In this document: one piece after another, positions 25,491 to 34,182 of the stretch | How positions within the stretch are numbered: position 1 is the stretch's first letter | Layout: every line of letters begins with the position of its first letter | NCBI GenBank assembly: GCA_016213505.1 | Contig: JACRAF010000028.1 | Coordinates: 51,868-115,867 of the forward strand | DNA from: Devosia nanyangense | GTDB taxonomy: Bacteria > Pseudomonadota > Alphaproteobacteria > Rhizobiales > Devosiaceae | Reading direction: 5' to 3' | DNA: 64,000 nucleotides | Translations under genes and position numbers: made by a program | The notes under the pieces: model-generated | Told to the model about the DNA's origin: nothing | The model's input: only the letters and a program-made list of their open reading frames with translations | Databases searched by the model: none

Positions 25491-26123
25491 ATGCTTCGAC
25501 GTTCCCTCTTGGCGCTGATCGCCGTTTCCGCCGCGCTGCCGATGGCCGCGTTCGGTCAGGAGGCCCGCACCCTCACTCCCGAGGAGACCGACCTCATCAA
25601 CGCCGTCTCGGGGCACAACTCGGCGATCACCACCATGGTCGGCAAGTTCCTCCAGATCGACACCCAGGGCCAGCGCATCGAGGGCATCTTCTACCTGCAG
25701 CGGCCCGGCAAGATCCGATTCAGGTACAACCCGCCCTCGCGCGAAGAGATTCTGTCGATCGGCAACGGCTTTTACGTCATCGACCGCAAGGAAAAGACGC
25801 AATACGCCTACCCGCAGGACAAGGTGCCGCTGCGCCAGTTCCTCGATGAGCGGATCGACCTGCTGCATGCCGGCCTCGTCGCCATCGACCAGTCGGCCAA
25901 CTATTTGTCGCTGACGCTGCAGGACGAAACTCCGGCCGGAACCATCAAGGTCGCGCTGGTCTTCGACAAAGAGACGCAGGACCTGGTGCAGTGGGTGCTC
26001 ACCAACCCGGACGGCACCGATCTCACCTTCTCGCTCTACGATATCGAAAAGGGCGTCGAGATCCCCCCCGCCTATTTCTATCTCAACATCGGCGACTACA
26101 ATCAGGTCGAGCCGGCCAACTGA
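25491..26123 (+). CDS. lolA: LolA-family outer-membrane lipoprotein carrier
   Basis: A 210-residue exported protein with a signal peptide (MLRRSLLALIAVSAALPMAAFGQ). The LolA core is visible: MVGKFLQIDTQGQRIEGIFYLQRPGKIRFRYNPPSREEILSIGNGFYVIDRKEKTQYAYPQ. It ferries lipoproteins from LolCDE across the periplasm. Alphaproteobacteria often lack a separate LolB. It is monocistronic, followed by a repeat-rich spacer. Confidence 0.88.
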   Translation: MLRRSLLALIAVSAALPMAAFGQEARTLTPEETDLINAVSGHNSAITTMVGKFLQIDTQGQRIEGIFYLQRPGKIRFRYNPPSREEILSIGNGFYVIDRKEKTQYAYPQDKVPLRQFLDERIDLLHAGLVAIDQSANYLSLTLQDETPAGTIKVALVFDKETQDLVQWVLTNPDGTDLTFSLYDIEKGVEIPPAYFYLNIGDYNQVEPAN

Positions 26124-26159
26124 GCGGCTGCTGCAGCGCGCTTGGCCTCCCCCTCAACC

Positions 26160-26300
26160 GCCCTCAGGGCACCTTCTCCCGCGAGGCGAGAAGGCCGCAC
26201 CACCGACGCCAGCGCGAGGGCCAGCTCCGGGGTGGCGGCCCCGTGGCCTTCTCCCTTGATGGGAGAAGGTGGCGAAGCCGGATGAGGGTGAGGCCGCTTG
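26160..26300. repeat. palindromic intergenic repeat cluster
   Basis: Tandem imperfect hairpins of the form CCTTCTCCC...GGGAGAAGG (26168-26194 and 26250-26272), with GCGAAGCCGGATGAGGGTGAGG after them. This is the layout of a widespread Rhizobiales intergenic repeat. A related cluster is at 39700-39860. It sits between lolA and xthA and has no credible ORF. Confidence 0.65.
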
Positions 26301-26368
26301 CGCAGGCGACGCTTGCCTTGCGCCGGCGCCGCCGTCACAACAGCGGTGCCCGCCCGCCCGAGTCCCTC

Positions 26369-27169
26369 ATGCCGAGCCTTGCCACCTGGAACATCAACTC
26401 CGTGCGCCTGCGCATCCGCCTGGTGCGCGATTTCCTCCGCCGCCACCAGCCCGACGTGCTGTGCCTGCAGGAGATCAAGTGCCAGAACGACCAGTTCCCG
26501 GCAAAATCCTTCACCAAAGCGGGCTATCCCTACCAGGCGGTGCACGGCCAGAAGGGCTATCACGGCGTCGCCATCGTCTCGAAGTTCCCGCTGAGCGACA
26601 TCTCGAGCCGCGTCTTCTGCGACATCGCCGACAGCCGCCACGTCTCGGCGGTGGTCGATTTCGGCACGGGACCGCTGACCGTCCACAATTTCTACATCCC
26701 GGCGGGCGGCGATACGCCCGACCCCGAGGTGAACCCCAAGTTCAAGCACAAGCTCGGTTTCCTCAGCGAGCTCAAGGCGTGGTTCGGCGAGGATCATTTC
26801 AGGGAGCGCCAGCTGATATGCGGCGACTTCAACGTCGCCCCGCACGAAAACGACGTCTGGAGCCACAAGCAGCTGCGCGACGTGGTGAGCCACACCCCGG
26901 TCGAGACCGAAGCGCTCGATGCCCTGCTGACCGGCGGCCATGGCTGGACCGATCTGGTCCGCCACCACATCCCGCACGACCAGAAGGTCTATTCGTGGTG
27001 GAGCTACCGCGCCACCGACTGGCAGGCGTCCGACCGCGGCCGGCGGCTCGACCACATCTGGGCCACCACCGACGTCGCCGCCCATTCGACCGGCGCCGAG
27101 ATCGTCCGGGCGGCGCGCGGCTGGAGCGCCAAGCCGTCCGACCACGTGCCGGTCATCGCACATTTCTAG
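26369..27169 (+). CDS. xthA: exodeoxyribonuclease III
   Basis: A 266-residue AP endonuclease/3'-5' exonuclease. It starts MPSLATWNINSVRLR. The catalytic set is present: LQEIKCQ (metal Glu), ICGDFNVAP, RRLDHIWAT and SDHVPVIAHF. It repairs abasic sites and 3' blocking groups. Its TAG stop forms the first bases of an intergenic hairpin repeat (27167-27272), so the repeat abuts or overlaps the gene end. Confidence 0.94.
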   Translation: MPSLATWNINSVRLRIRLVRDFLRRHQPDVLCLQEIKCQNDQFPAKSFTKAGYPYQAVHGQKGYHGVAIVSKFPLSDISSRVFCDIADSRHVSAVVDFGTGPLTVHNFYIPAGGDTPDPEVNPKFKHKLGFLSELKAWFGEDHFRERQLICGDFNVAPHENDVWSHKQLRDVVSHTPVETEALDALLTGGHGWTDLVRHHIPHDQKVYSWWSYRATDWQASDRGRRLDHIWATTDVAAHSTGAEIVRAARGWSAKPSDHVPVIAHF

Positions 27170-27272
27170 AGCGTTTCCAGGAAAAGTGCGAAGCGGTTTT
27201 CCGGTTCGGAAACGCGACAAATCAAAGACATGGAGCACGCGTTCCGATTCCATCGGAACGTGAAGTGCTCTA
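27167..27272 (+). repeat. Rhizobiales-type palindromic repeat, copy A
   Basis: Nested stems: outer GCGTTTCC/GGAAACGC (27171-27178 and 27208-27215), inner GGAAAA/TTTTCC, then a second hairpin CGTTCCGAT-TCC-ATCGGAACG near 27240-27260. The whole is bounded by TAGAGC and GCTCTA. It occupies the xthA-ridA spacer and includes the xthA stop codon. Confidence 0.8.
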
Positions 27273-27286
27273 AGGGAGAACCAGCA

Positions 27287-27679
27287 ATGGCCGACCGCGT
27301 CCTCGTCAGTTCCGGCTCCTATCTCGAGCCGGTGATCGGCTTCTCCCGCGCCGTGCGGGTGGGCAATATCGTCAGCGTCGGCGGCACGGCGCCGATCGCC
27401 GCGGGCGGCGGCACGGCCGCCCTCGGCGACATCTATGGACAGACCCGGCGCTGCCTCGAAATCGTCGCCAAGGCGCTGGCCGACGCCGGCGCCGGTCTCG
27501 AGCACGTGACCCGCACCCGCATTCTCCTCACCGACATTGCACTGTGGGAAGGCGCCGCGCGCGCCCACGCCGAAGCGTTCGCGTCGATCCGGCCGGTGAC
27601 CACGGTGATGCAGGTATCCGCCTTTGTCGATCCGGAGTGGCTGGTCGAGATCGAGGTCGACGCAGTGGTGCCAGGCTAG
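27287..27679 (+). CDS. RidA/YjgF-family protein
   Basis: A 130-residue protein. It starts at ATG 27287 with AAGGGAG just after repeat copy A. Features include SRAVRVGNIVSVGGTAP, TRRCLEIVAKALADAG and TRTRILLTDIALWEG, with the Arg (R in TRTRI) that binds the carboxylate in active imine deaminases. It probably hydrolyses reactive enamines/imines or a related substrate. It converges with the CNBD gene, overlapping by 4 bases at the stop codons. Confidence 0.9.
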   Translation: MADRVLVSSGSYLEPVIGFSRAVRVGNIVSVGGTAPIAAGGGTAALGDIYGQTRRCLEIVAKALADAGAGLEHVTRTRILLTDIALWEGAARAHAEAFASIRPVTTVMQVSAFVDPEWLVEIEVDAVVPG

Positions 27680-28137
27680 CCCTTGGAGCTGCCCATCCGG
27701 CCCTTGACGGTTTCGATAGCGCCGAGATAGCCGGTGAGGTCGTCGCGGATGCGCTCGGCAGCGCGCGCCGCGAGATCGGGCGACTGGTTACACAGCTTCA
27801 TAAACGCCGCACGCGGTACGAACAGCGTCTCGACCTGGTCAACCGCCTTGACGGTCACCGGGCGAGGCCTGGCGACGATCAGCGACATCGCGCCGAGCAC
27901 CGCCCCTTGCGCCGCAATGACGAACGGATTGGACTCGTCGCCCTCCTGAAAGGTCGCGACCGTGCCGCTCACCAGCACATGCGCGCCGTCCGGCACTTCG
28001 CCCGCCGGGTAGATGACCGTGCCCGGCCGATGCCGCTTGCGCTCGCTGGCAAAGGCCAGCAGACGGCGCTGCTCGGCGTCGCAGACCGAAAAGAAGTCCG
28101 CGCGCCCAAGGATCGTCGCCGCGTCGTCGAGCTGCAT
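27676..28137 (-). CDS. stand-alone cyclic-nucleotide-binding-domain protein
   Basis: A 153-residue CRP-like beta-roll with no DNA-binding domain. ATG 28137 follows GGGGCAGG; the 25 codons further upstream fall in repeat copy B. The phosphate-binding cassette reads GAVLGAMSLIVARPRPVTVKA: the phosphate Arg is kept (R92), but the ribose-binding Glu is Ala (A83). This is the opposite loss from the CNBD protein at 8084-8548. Ligand binding is therefore doubtful. Partner unknown. Confidence 0.78.
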   Translation of the reverse strand: MQLDDAATILGRADFFSVCDAEQRRLLAFASERKRHRPGTVIYPAGEVPDGAHVLVSGTVATFQEGDESNPFVIAAQGAVLGAMSLIVARPRPVTVKAVDQVETLFVPRAAFMKLCNQSPDLAARAAERIRDDLTGYLGAIETVKGRMGSSKG

Positions 28138-28162
28138 CCTGCCCCGTTCCTGGCCACCTGGA

Positions 28163-28206
28163 GCATGTTCGGCAAAGCGGAAACCGGCTTTCCCGTGCGA
28201 ACATGC
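28163..28206. repeat. palindromic repeat, copy B
   Basis: Outer stem GCATGTTC/GAACATGC (28163-28170 and 28199-28206) encloses GGAAA...TTTCC. The architecture is that of copies A and C, but the outer stem sequence has changed on both sides. It lies upstream of the CNBD gene. Confidence 0.75.
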
Positions 28207-28265
28207 GACCACTCAAGGCGCGCCGCCGCCACGGCCCGCCCGGCCCTGATATAGAGCATGCGACC

Positions 28266-28296
28266 GGTTTCGGAAGAATGGATTTTCCGGGAAACC
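28266..28296. repeat. palindromic repeat, copy D (short)
   Basis: GGTTTC/GAAACC (28266-28271 and 28291-28296) encloses GGAA...TTCC and is preceded by TAGAGCATGCGACC. It appears to be a shorter relative of copies A-C. Confidence 0.55.
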
Positions 28297-28340
28297 CCAC
28301 TCTCGGCGGGGGATTGGTAGAGCCGCGGCGGTCGCCGGTG

Positions 28341-29024
28341 TCAGGGCACCAGGCGGTAGCCGCCCTCTTCGGTGACCAGGAGCCGCGCGTTGGAGGGGTC
28401 GCGCTCGATCTTCTGGCGCAGCCGATAGATGTGGGTTTCGAGCGTGTGCGTCGTCACCCGGTTGTTGTAGCCCCAGACTTCCTTGAGCAGCACGTCGCGG
28501 GTGATGGTCTTGGGGCCCTGCCGGTAGAGATATTTGAGGATCGAGGTTTCCTTGTCGGTGAGCCGAACCTTGCCGCCGTCGGCCGCCTCGAGCAGTTTTG
28601 CCGCCGGCTGGAACGAGTAGGGCCCGATGGTGAACACCACGTCCTCGCTCTGGTCGTGCTGCCTGAGCTGCGCCCGGATGCGGGCCAGCAGCACCGAAAA
28701 CCGGAACGGCTTGGTGACGTAGTCGTTGGCCCCCGATTCGAGCCCCAAAATCTCGTCCGAATCGCTGTCGTGGCCGGTGAGCAGCAGGATCGGGCTCTTG
28801 AAGCCGTCGCGGCGGAGGATTTTTACCGCCTCGCGCCCATCCATGTCGGGCAGGCCGACATCGAGGATCATCAGGTCGACATGGACGTCGCGCACCTTGC
28901 GCAGCGCCTCGCTCGCGGTCTGTGCCTCGATCAGCTCGAACTCGCGATAGTGCATGAGCTGGTCCATCAGGGTCTTCCGCAACTCCGCATCGTCATCGAC
29001 GAGAAAAATGCGGCGTCTGATCAT
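28341..29024 (-). CDS. cenR: OmpR-family response regulator, CenR-like
   Basis: A 227-residue protein. ATG 29024 begins MIRRRIFLVDDDAELRKTL, and the in-frame extension upstream is unlike coding sequence. The receiver has acidic D10/D11, phospho-acceptor D55 (DLMILDVGLPDMDGREAVKILRRDGF) and K105. The C-terminal winged helix is KVRLTDKETSILKYLYRQGPKTITRDVLLKEVWGYNNRVTTHTLETHIYRLRQKIE. The sequence resembles rhizobial/Brucella CenR, a cell-envelope regulator, as I remember it. No histidine kinase is adjacent. Confidence 0.82.
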   Translation of the reverse strand: MIRRRIFLVDDDAELRKTLMDQLMHYREFELIEAQTASEALRKVRDVHVDLMILDVGLPDMDGREAVKILRRDGFKSPILLLTGHDSDSDEILGLESGANDYVTKPFRFSVLLARIRAQLRQHDQSEDVVFTIGPYSFQPAAKLLEAADGGKVRLTDKETSILKYLYRQGPKTITRDVLLKEVWGYNNRVTTHTLETHIYRLRQKIERDPSNARLLVTEEGGYRLVP

Positions 29025-29182
29025 GGAAAACCCCCGGGACTTTACCAGTCGTGAGTTAAGCCGCGGGTCCTGACCCGGCCAATCACAACATGGTGACACC
29101 CCCAGCAACGTGATTTGACAGTGGAAAGTTGCTGTACGTTCGAGGCGCTGGGGAAATAACACCTTGCGGCGCCATCTAATCC

Positions 29183-29848
29183 TCAGCCGCGATGCCCGAA
29201 CAGCGCCGAGCCGACGCGGACATGCGTTGCGCCCATGGCGATCGCCGTCTCGAAATCGCCGCTCATCCCCATCGACAGGCTCCGAACACCCGCCTCGCGG
29301 CCGAGCAGCGCCAGCTGCGCGAAATACGGCCCGGGCGGCAGCCCGTCGGGCGGGATCGCCATCAATCCCTCGATCGCCAGCCCGTGCACCGCGCGGCAGC
29401 GCTCGACGAACACCACGGCCTCACCGGGCGCGATCCCCGCCTTCTGCGGTTCGAGCCCGATATTGACCTGGACGAAGAGCTTGGGGCGCTTGCCGGCCCG
29501 CTCCATCTCGGCCTTGAGCACGGCGGCGAGTTTGTCGCGGTCGAGCGTCTCGATGACGTCGAACAAAGCCACCGCATCGCGCGCCTTGTTGGTCTGCAGC
29601 GGCCCGATCAGATGCAATTCTATGCCATCATAGGATGCCCGCAATTCCGGCCACTTGGCCTCCGCCTCCTGCACCCGGTTCTCGCCGAAGACCCGCTGCC
29701 CTGCCTCGAGGAACGGCACGATGGCATCGGCCGGAAAGGTCTTGGATACCGCAACCAGGCTCACCCGCTGCGGCGGCGGGCCGAAGCGGGCGCCGGCGCG
29801 CTCGATGCGTCCGGTGATCGTCTGGAGCCGTTCGGCGGCGCTCGTCAT
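29183..29848 (-). CDS. yggS: YggS-family PLP homeostasis protein
   Basis: A 221-residue single-domain PLP-binding TIM barrel. The PLP lysine is in SLVAVSKTFPAD, followed by VFGENRVQEAEAKW, LHLIGPLQTNKA and SMGMSGDFETAIAMGATHVRVGSALFG. It buffers pyridoxal phosphate and has no catalytic partner domain. ATG 29848 was chosen by homology of the N-terminus. It is divergent from leuS with 98 bp between. Confidence 0.93.
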   Translation of the reverse strand: MTSAAERLQTITGRIERAGARFGPPPQRVSLVAVSKTFPADAIVPFLEAGQRVFGENRVQEAEAKWPELRASYDGIELHLIGPLQTNKARDAVALFDVIETLDRDKLAAVLKAEMERAGKRPKLFVQVNIGLEPQKAGIAPGEAVVFVERCRAVHGLAIEGLMAIPPDGLPPGPYFAQLALLGREAGVRSLSMGMSGDFETAIAMGATHVRVGSALFGHRG

Positions 29849-29946
29849 TGCCAAGCTGTTGACCGATTCCGTGTTTCGTGGTGATGGTCCGCTAGCCACT
29901 TTTCCCCGGTAAAGCAACGACTCCCGGGCCTCAGGAAGCATCCGAA

Positions 29947-32568
29947 TTGACCAAACCGATCGAGCGCTACAACCCGCGTGTCGAGGAACCGCGCTGGCAG
30001 AAGGCCTGGGCGGACGCCAGATCCTTCGAGGTCTCCAACGACGATCCGCGCCAGCGCTACTATGTGCTCGAGATGTTCCCCTATCCTTCGGGGCGCATCC
30101 ATATGGGCCATGTGCGCAACTACGCCATGGGCGACGTGCTCGCCCGCTACAAGCGTGCCCGCGGCTTCAACGTGCTGCATCCGATGGGCTGGGACGCTTT
30201 CGGCCTGCCGGCCGAGAACGCCGCCAAGCAGACCGGCAGCCATCCCAAGACCTGGACCTACGCCAATATCGACGCGATGCGGACCCAGTTCAAGACGATG
30301 GGCCTGAGCTTCGACTGGAGCCGGGAATTCGCGACCTGCGACGTCGACTACTACCAGCGCCAGCAGAAACTGTTCCTCGATTTCCTCGCGGCGGGCCTCG
30401 TGACGCGCAAGAAGTCCAAGGTCAACTGGGATCCGGTCGACGAGACCGTGCTCGCCAACGAGCAGGTCATCGACGGCCGCGGCTGGCGCTCGGGCGCGAT
30501 CGTCGAGCAGCGCGAGCTGACCCAGTGGTTCTTCAAGATTTCGGACTATTCCGAGGACCTCTTGGCGGCGATCGACGGGCTCGAGGGCTGGCCCGACAAG
30601 GTCCGGACCATGCAGCGCAACTGGATCGGCAAGTCCGAGGGCCTGCGCCTGCTGTTCGAAATGCTGCCCTCGGCTGCGACGGCCGCGACCTCGATTGAAG
30701 TGTTCACCACCCGCCCCGACACCATCTTCGGCGCGAGCTTCATTGCGCTGTCGCCCGATCATCCGCTGGCGACCGAGCTGGCGGCCGCCGATCCGGCGCT
30801 GCGCGACTTCATCGCCGAATTCCACCGCCACGGCACCGCTACCGAAACCATCGAGAAGGCCGAAAAACTCGGCCATTTCACCGGCCTGTTCGTGAAGCAT
30901 CCGGTCAAGCCCGGCGCGACGCTGCCGGTCTATGTCGCCAATTTCGTGCTGATGGACTACGGCACCGGCGCCATCTTCGGCTGCCCGGCGCATGACCAGC
31001 GCGACCTCGATTTCGCCCGCAAATACGACCTCGACGTCATTCCCGTGGTGCTGCCCGATGACGCCGATCCGGCAGCTTTTGCGGTCGGCGACGAGGCCTA
31101 TGTCGGCCCCGGGCGCATCTATCACTCGGAGTTCCTCGACGAACTGAGCGTCGACGACGCCAAACGTGAGATCGCGAATTACTTCGGTGCGCGGCAAGTC
31201 GGCAACCGGCCGCAGGGCGTGGTCGAGACCAACTACCGCCTGCGCGACTGGGGCATTTCCCGCCAGCGCTACTGGGGCTGCCCGATCCCGGTGATCCACT
31301 GCGACGTACACGGCGCCGTGCCGGTTCCGGATGCCGACCTGCCCGTCAAGCTGCCTGACGATGTCACTTTCGACCGCCCCGGCAACCCGCTCGACCACCA
31401 CCCGACCTGGAAGCACGTGGCGTGCCCGATCTGCGGCGAACCCGCCCGCCGCGAGACCGACACGATGGACACCTTCGTCGATTCGTCGTGGTACTTCGCG
31501 CGCTTCACCGAGCCGCACGCCGCCGACCCGACGGTGCCGGCGATCGCCAATGCCTGGCTGCCGGTCGACCAGTATATCGGCGGCGTAGAACATGCTATAT
31601 TGCACTTGCTCTACAGCCGCTTCTTCGCCCGCGCCATGCGCAAGACCGGGCACCTGGGGATGGACGAACCGTTCAAGGGCATGTTCACACAGGGCATGGT
31701 GGTCCACGAGACCTATCGCGACCAGAGCGGTGACTGGGTGCTGCCGGTCGACGTGGCCCTCGAGGGCATGGGCGACAGCCGCCGCGCGAAGCACGCGACA
31801 TCAGGCGCTCCGATCGAGATCGGCTCGATCGAGAAGATGTCGAAGTCCAAGAAGAACGTGGTCGATCCCGACGAGATCGTCCGCACCTACGGCGCCGACA
31901 CGGCGCGCTGGTTCATGCTCTCAGACTCGCCGCCCGAGCGCGATGTGCAATGGACGGAAGCCGGCATAGAAGGCGCCGGCCGCTTCCAGCAGCGGGTCTG
32001 GAAACTGGTGCACGAGGCAATCGAGATCGAGGAGATGTCGGCTTCTAGCGAGACACCGGCGGCCGAGATCGAGGGGATCCGCAAGCTGATCCACCGTGCG
32101 GCCCAGGCCGTCGGCGAAGGCATCGAGGGCCTGCGCTTCAACAGCGCCGTGGCCCAGATCTACGAGTTGAGCAACGGCCTCGCGAAGTTCGCCACGACGC
32201 TGGAGGCTGCTCCGACCGCCAATGGCGCGGCTGCGCTGAGCGAGGGCGTCGCCAAGCTGGTGCAGTTGATCGCGCCGATGATGCCGCACCTGGCCGAGAC
32301 CTGCTGGGTTGCCCTGGGCAAGCCCGGCATGGTGGCCGACGCGGCCTGGCCCGATGTCGATCCCGCCCTGCTCGTCGATGACACCGTGGCTATGGCCGTG
32401 CAGGTCAACGGCAAGCGCCGCGGCGAGATCACAGTGCCCAAGGGTTCGTCCAACGCCGTGGTCGAGAAAGAGGCCTTGTCACTCGATGCGGTTGCCCGCA
32501 TGCTGGATGGCAAGCCGCCGCGCAAGGTGATCATCGTGCCCGACAGGATCGTCAATGTGGTCATCTAG
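29947..32568 (+). CDS. leuS: leucyl-tRNA synthetase
   Basis: An 873-residue class I synthetase starting at TTG 29947 with AGGAAG about 9 bases upstream; no ATG fits. HIGH is [14 protein letters not shown] and KMSKS is [16 protein letters not shown]. The CP1 editing domain shows in [22 protein letters not shown] and [19 protein letters not shown]. Its last codons overlap the start of the lptE frame by 14 bp, and its TAG opens repeat copy C. Confidence 0.97.
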   Translation: MTKPIERYNPRVEEPRWQKAWADARSFEVSNDDPRQRYYVLEMFPYPSGRIHMGHVRNYAMGDVLARYKRARGFNVLHPMGWDAFGLPAENAAKQTGSHPKTWTYANIDAMRTQFKTMGLSFDWSREFATCDVDYYQRQQKLFLDFLAAGLVTRKKSKVNWDPVDETVLANEQVIDGRGWRSGAIVEQRELTQWFFKISDYSEDLLAAIDGLEGWPDKVRTMQRNWIGKSEGLRLLFEMLPSAATAATSIEVFTTRPDTIFGASFIALSPDHPLATELAAADPALRDFIAEFHRHGTATETIEKAEKLGHFTGLFVKHPVKPGATLPVYVANFVLMDYGTGAIFGCPAHDQRDLDFARKYDLDVIPVVLPDDADPAAFAVGDEAYVGPGRIYHSEFLDELSVDDAKREIANYFGARQVGNRPQGVVETNYRLRDWGISRQRYWGCPIPVIHCDVHGAVPVPDADLPVKLPDDVTFDRPGNPLDHHPTWKHVACPICGEPARRETDTMDTFVDSSWYFARFTEPHAADPTVPAIANAWLPVDQYIGGVEHAILHLLYSRFFARAMRKTGHLGMDEPFKGMFTQGMVVHETYRDQSGDWVLPVDVALEGMGDSRRAKHATSGAPIEIGSIEKMSKSKKNVVDPDEIVRTYGADTARWFMLSDSPPERDVQWTEAGIEGAGRFQQRVWKLVHEAIEIEEMSASSETPAAEIEGIRKLIHRAAQAVGEGIEGLRFNSAVAQIYELSNGLAKFATTLEAAPTANGAAALSEGVAKLVQLIAPMMPHLAETCWVALGKPGMVADAAWPDVDPALLVDDTVAMAVQVNGKRRGEITVPKGSSNAVVEKEALSLDAVARMLDGKPPRKVIIVPDRIVNVVI

Positions 32569-33157
32569 AGCGCGCTCAGGAAAAGTTGCAGGCCTTTCCG
32601 GTTCGAACGCGCGACCCGACTGTAAGCTGGAGCACCCATTCCGACACTTTCGGAATGGGTACTTCAGCCGGGCGGTTCGGATCGCCGGTCTGCTGCTGGG
32701 TCTGGTCGGCCCGCTGACGCTCGCCGGCTGCACCGGATTGACACCGGTCTATGGCAATTACGGGCTCGGCGCCCACCGTGTGCAGGTGGCCTACGACGCC
32801 CCCAACAACCGGCTCGAACAGGTCATCTACAACGACCTCGCGCTGAAGCTCGGCAAGGACCAGGGCGAGGGCGCGGCAAAACTCTCGGTTTCCGCCTCAC
32901 AGGCAACACGGGCGCTGACCAACGACACGGTGACTTCGCCGGCCGCCCAGCGCCAGATGACCGTCACCGCCCGGGTCACGCTCGTCGGCCCCGATGGCCA
33001 AGTGCTCTACAGCGGTACCCTTTCCCAGAGCGCCGACTACACGCTTGGCGCGCAGGCTTTCGCCAATCAGGAGGCCGCCGCCAACGCGGCCGAGAACGCC
33101 GCAAAGCTCCTGGCCGACACCATCCGGCTCGAGGCATTGGCCGCGCTGGTCAGATGA
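32555..33157 (+). CDS. lptE: LptE-like LPS-assembly lipoprotein with repeat-derived N-terminus
   Basis: A 200-residue frame. A lipoprotein signal is clear ([18 protein letters not shown], lipobox L56-A-G-C59), and the mature part ([10 protein letters not shown]...[17 protein letters not shown]...[20 protein letters not shown]) fits LptE, partner of LptD in the outer membrane. The position between leuS and holA is the standard one. The odd point is the start: the only ATG/GTG/TTG in frame before the signal peptide is ATG 32555, inside leuS. Residues ~5-38 are then the translation of intergenic repeat copy C. Otherwise a rare start such as CTG must be used. Confidence 0.83.
   Translation: MWSSRARSGKVAGLSGSNARPDCKLEHPFRHFRNGYFSRAVRIAGLLLGLVGPLTLAGCTGLTPVYGNYGLGAHRVQVAYDAPNNRLEQVIYNDLALKLGKDQGEGAAKLSVSASQATRALTNDTVTSPAAQRQMTVTARVTLVGPDGQVLYSGTLSQSADYTLGAQAFANQEAAANAAENAAKLLADTIRLEALAALVR
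32566..32662 (+). repeat. palindromic repeat, copy C (translated in the lptE frame)
   Basis: TAGAGC is followed by outer stem GCGCGCTC/GAACGCGC (32570-32577 and 32605-32612, one mismatch) around GGAAA...TTTCC. A second hairpin is CCCATTCCGA-N5-TCGGAATGGG (32635-32659). It has the same plan as copy A. It has no stop in the lptE frame. Confidence 0.8.
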
Positions 33158-34176
33158 CGGCGCTCAAGGCCCATGAGGTCGAACGGTTCGTCCGTCGCCC
33201 AGACCTCGAGGCGGGAATCGTGCTCGCCTACGGCCCCGACAGCGGCCTCGTCCGGGAAACCGTGCAGAAACTGGTGCAGCACTTCACCCGCGGCGACGCC
33301 TCGGGCATGGGACTGGTGACGCTCGACGGCGGCGATCTCGACGCCGATCCGGGAGCGTTGCTGGTCGAGGCCAAGACCGGCTCGCTGTTCGGCGAAAAGC
33401 GCATCGTTCGGGTGCGCAGCGCCGGCAAGTCGCTCACCGTGCCGTTGAGCGAGCTGGCCGCCGACCCGGCGGGCGCCATCGTCATCCTCGAAGCCGGCAA
33501 TCTGGCGCCCCGCGATCCGCTGCGGGCGCTGGTGGAAGCAGCCAAAACCGGCCGCGCCCTGCCCTGCTACGCCGACAGCGACGAGACCGTGCTGAAGCTC
33601 ATCAACGAGACGTTTTCGATGGCCGGCATCCGGATGGACGCCGATGTGGCGCCGACGCTGCGCGACCAGCTCGGCAACGACCGCGAGGTGACCCGCCGCG
33701 AGCTCGAAAAACTGACGCTCTATGCCGCCGAGAGCAAGCTCCTGACCCGCGAGGACGTCCTGACGCTATGCGCCGACAACGCCGCGCTGGTGATCGACGA
33801 GGTCGCCGACGCCATCGGCACCGGCCACGCCGGCCGGCTCGACACCGCGCTCGGCCGCGCCCTCGCGGCGGCCGTCAACCCGCAGCAACTGCTCACGGCC
33901 GTCAGCCAGCATTTCGCCCAGCTGCGCCGCTGGCGCACCCAGGTCGACGCGGGCGTGTCGCCCCGCGACGTGCTGGAGGGTGCGCGGCCGAAGCCGCACT
34001 TCTCGCGGCGATCGGCGCTCGAACAACAGTTGCGGCTGTGGTCCGACGCCGCATTGGCGACGGCGGCGGATCGGCTCCATACCGCCACAGGCGACAGCCG
34101 CAAGAACTACGGCCGTTCCGATACCGTGGTGCGCCGGGTATTCCTCGCGTTGGCCCAGATGGCCGCGCAGCACTGA
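33154..34176 (+). CDS. holA: DNA polymerase III delta subunit
   Basis: A 340-residue clamp-loader subunit. Its ATG overlaps the lptE stop (ATGA). N-terminal GIVLAYGPDSGLVRETVQKLVQHF, LFGEKRIVRVRSAGK and the C-terminal collar part (NPQQLLTAVSQHFAQLRRWR, RRSALEQQLRLWSDAAL) fit HolA. Delta opens the beta clamp. It converges on parB with 6 bp between. Confidence 0.92.
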   Translation: MTALKAHEVERFVRRPDLEAGIVLAYGPDSGLVRETVQKLVQHFTRGDASGMGLVTLDGGDLDADPGALLVEAKTGSLFGEKRIVRVRSAGKSLTVPLSELAADPAGAIVILEAGNLAPRDPLRALVEAAKTGRALPCYADSDETVLKLINETFSMAGIRMDADVAPTLRDQLGNDREVTRRELEKLTLYAAESKLLTREDVLTLCADNAALVIDEVADAIGTGHAGRLDTALGRALAAAVNPQQLLTAVSQHFAQLRRWRTQVDAGVSPRDVLEGARPKPHFSRRSALEQQLRLWSDAALATAADRLHTATGDSRKNYGRSDTVVRRVFLALAQMAAQH

Positions 34177-34182
34177 CTGGCG

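Noticed and set aside
26160..26300. CRISPR array
   Set aside because: The repeats are short, irregular and palindromic without constant-length spacers, and no cas genes are present.
29845..31794. 649-codon minus-strand open frame opposite leuS
   Set aside because: It is a shadow; leuS has all class I synthetase motifs on the plus strand.
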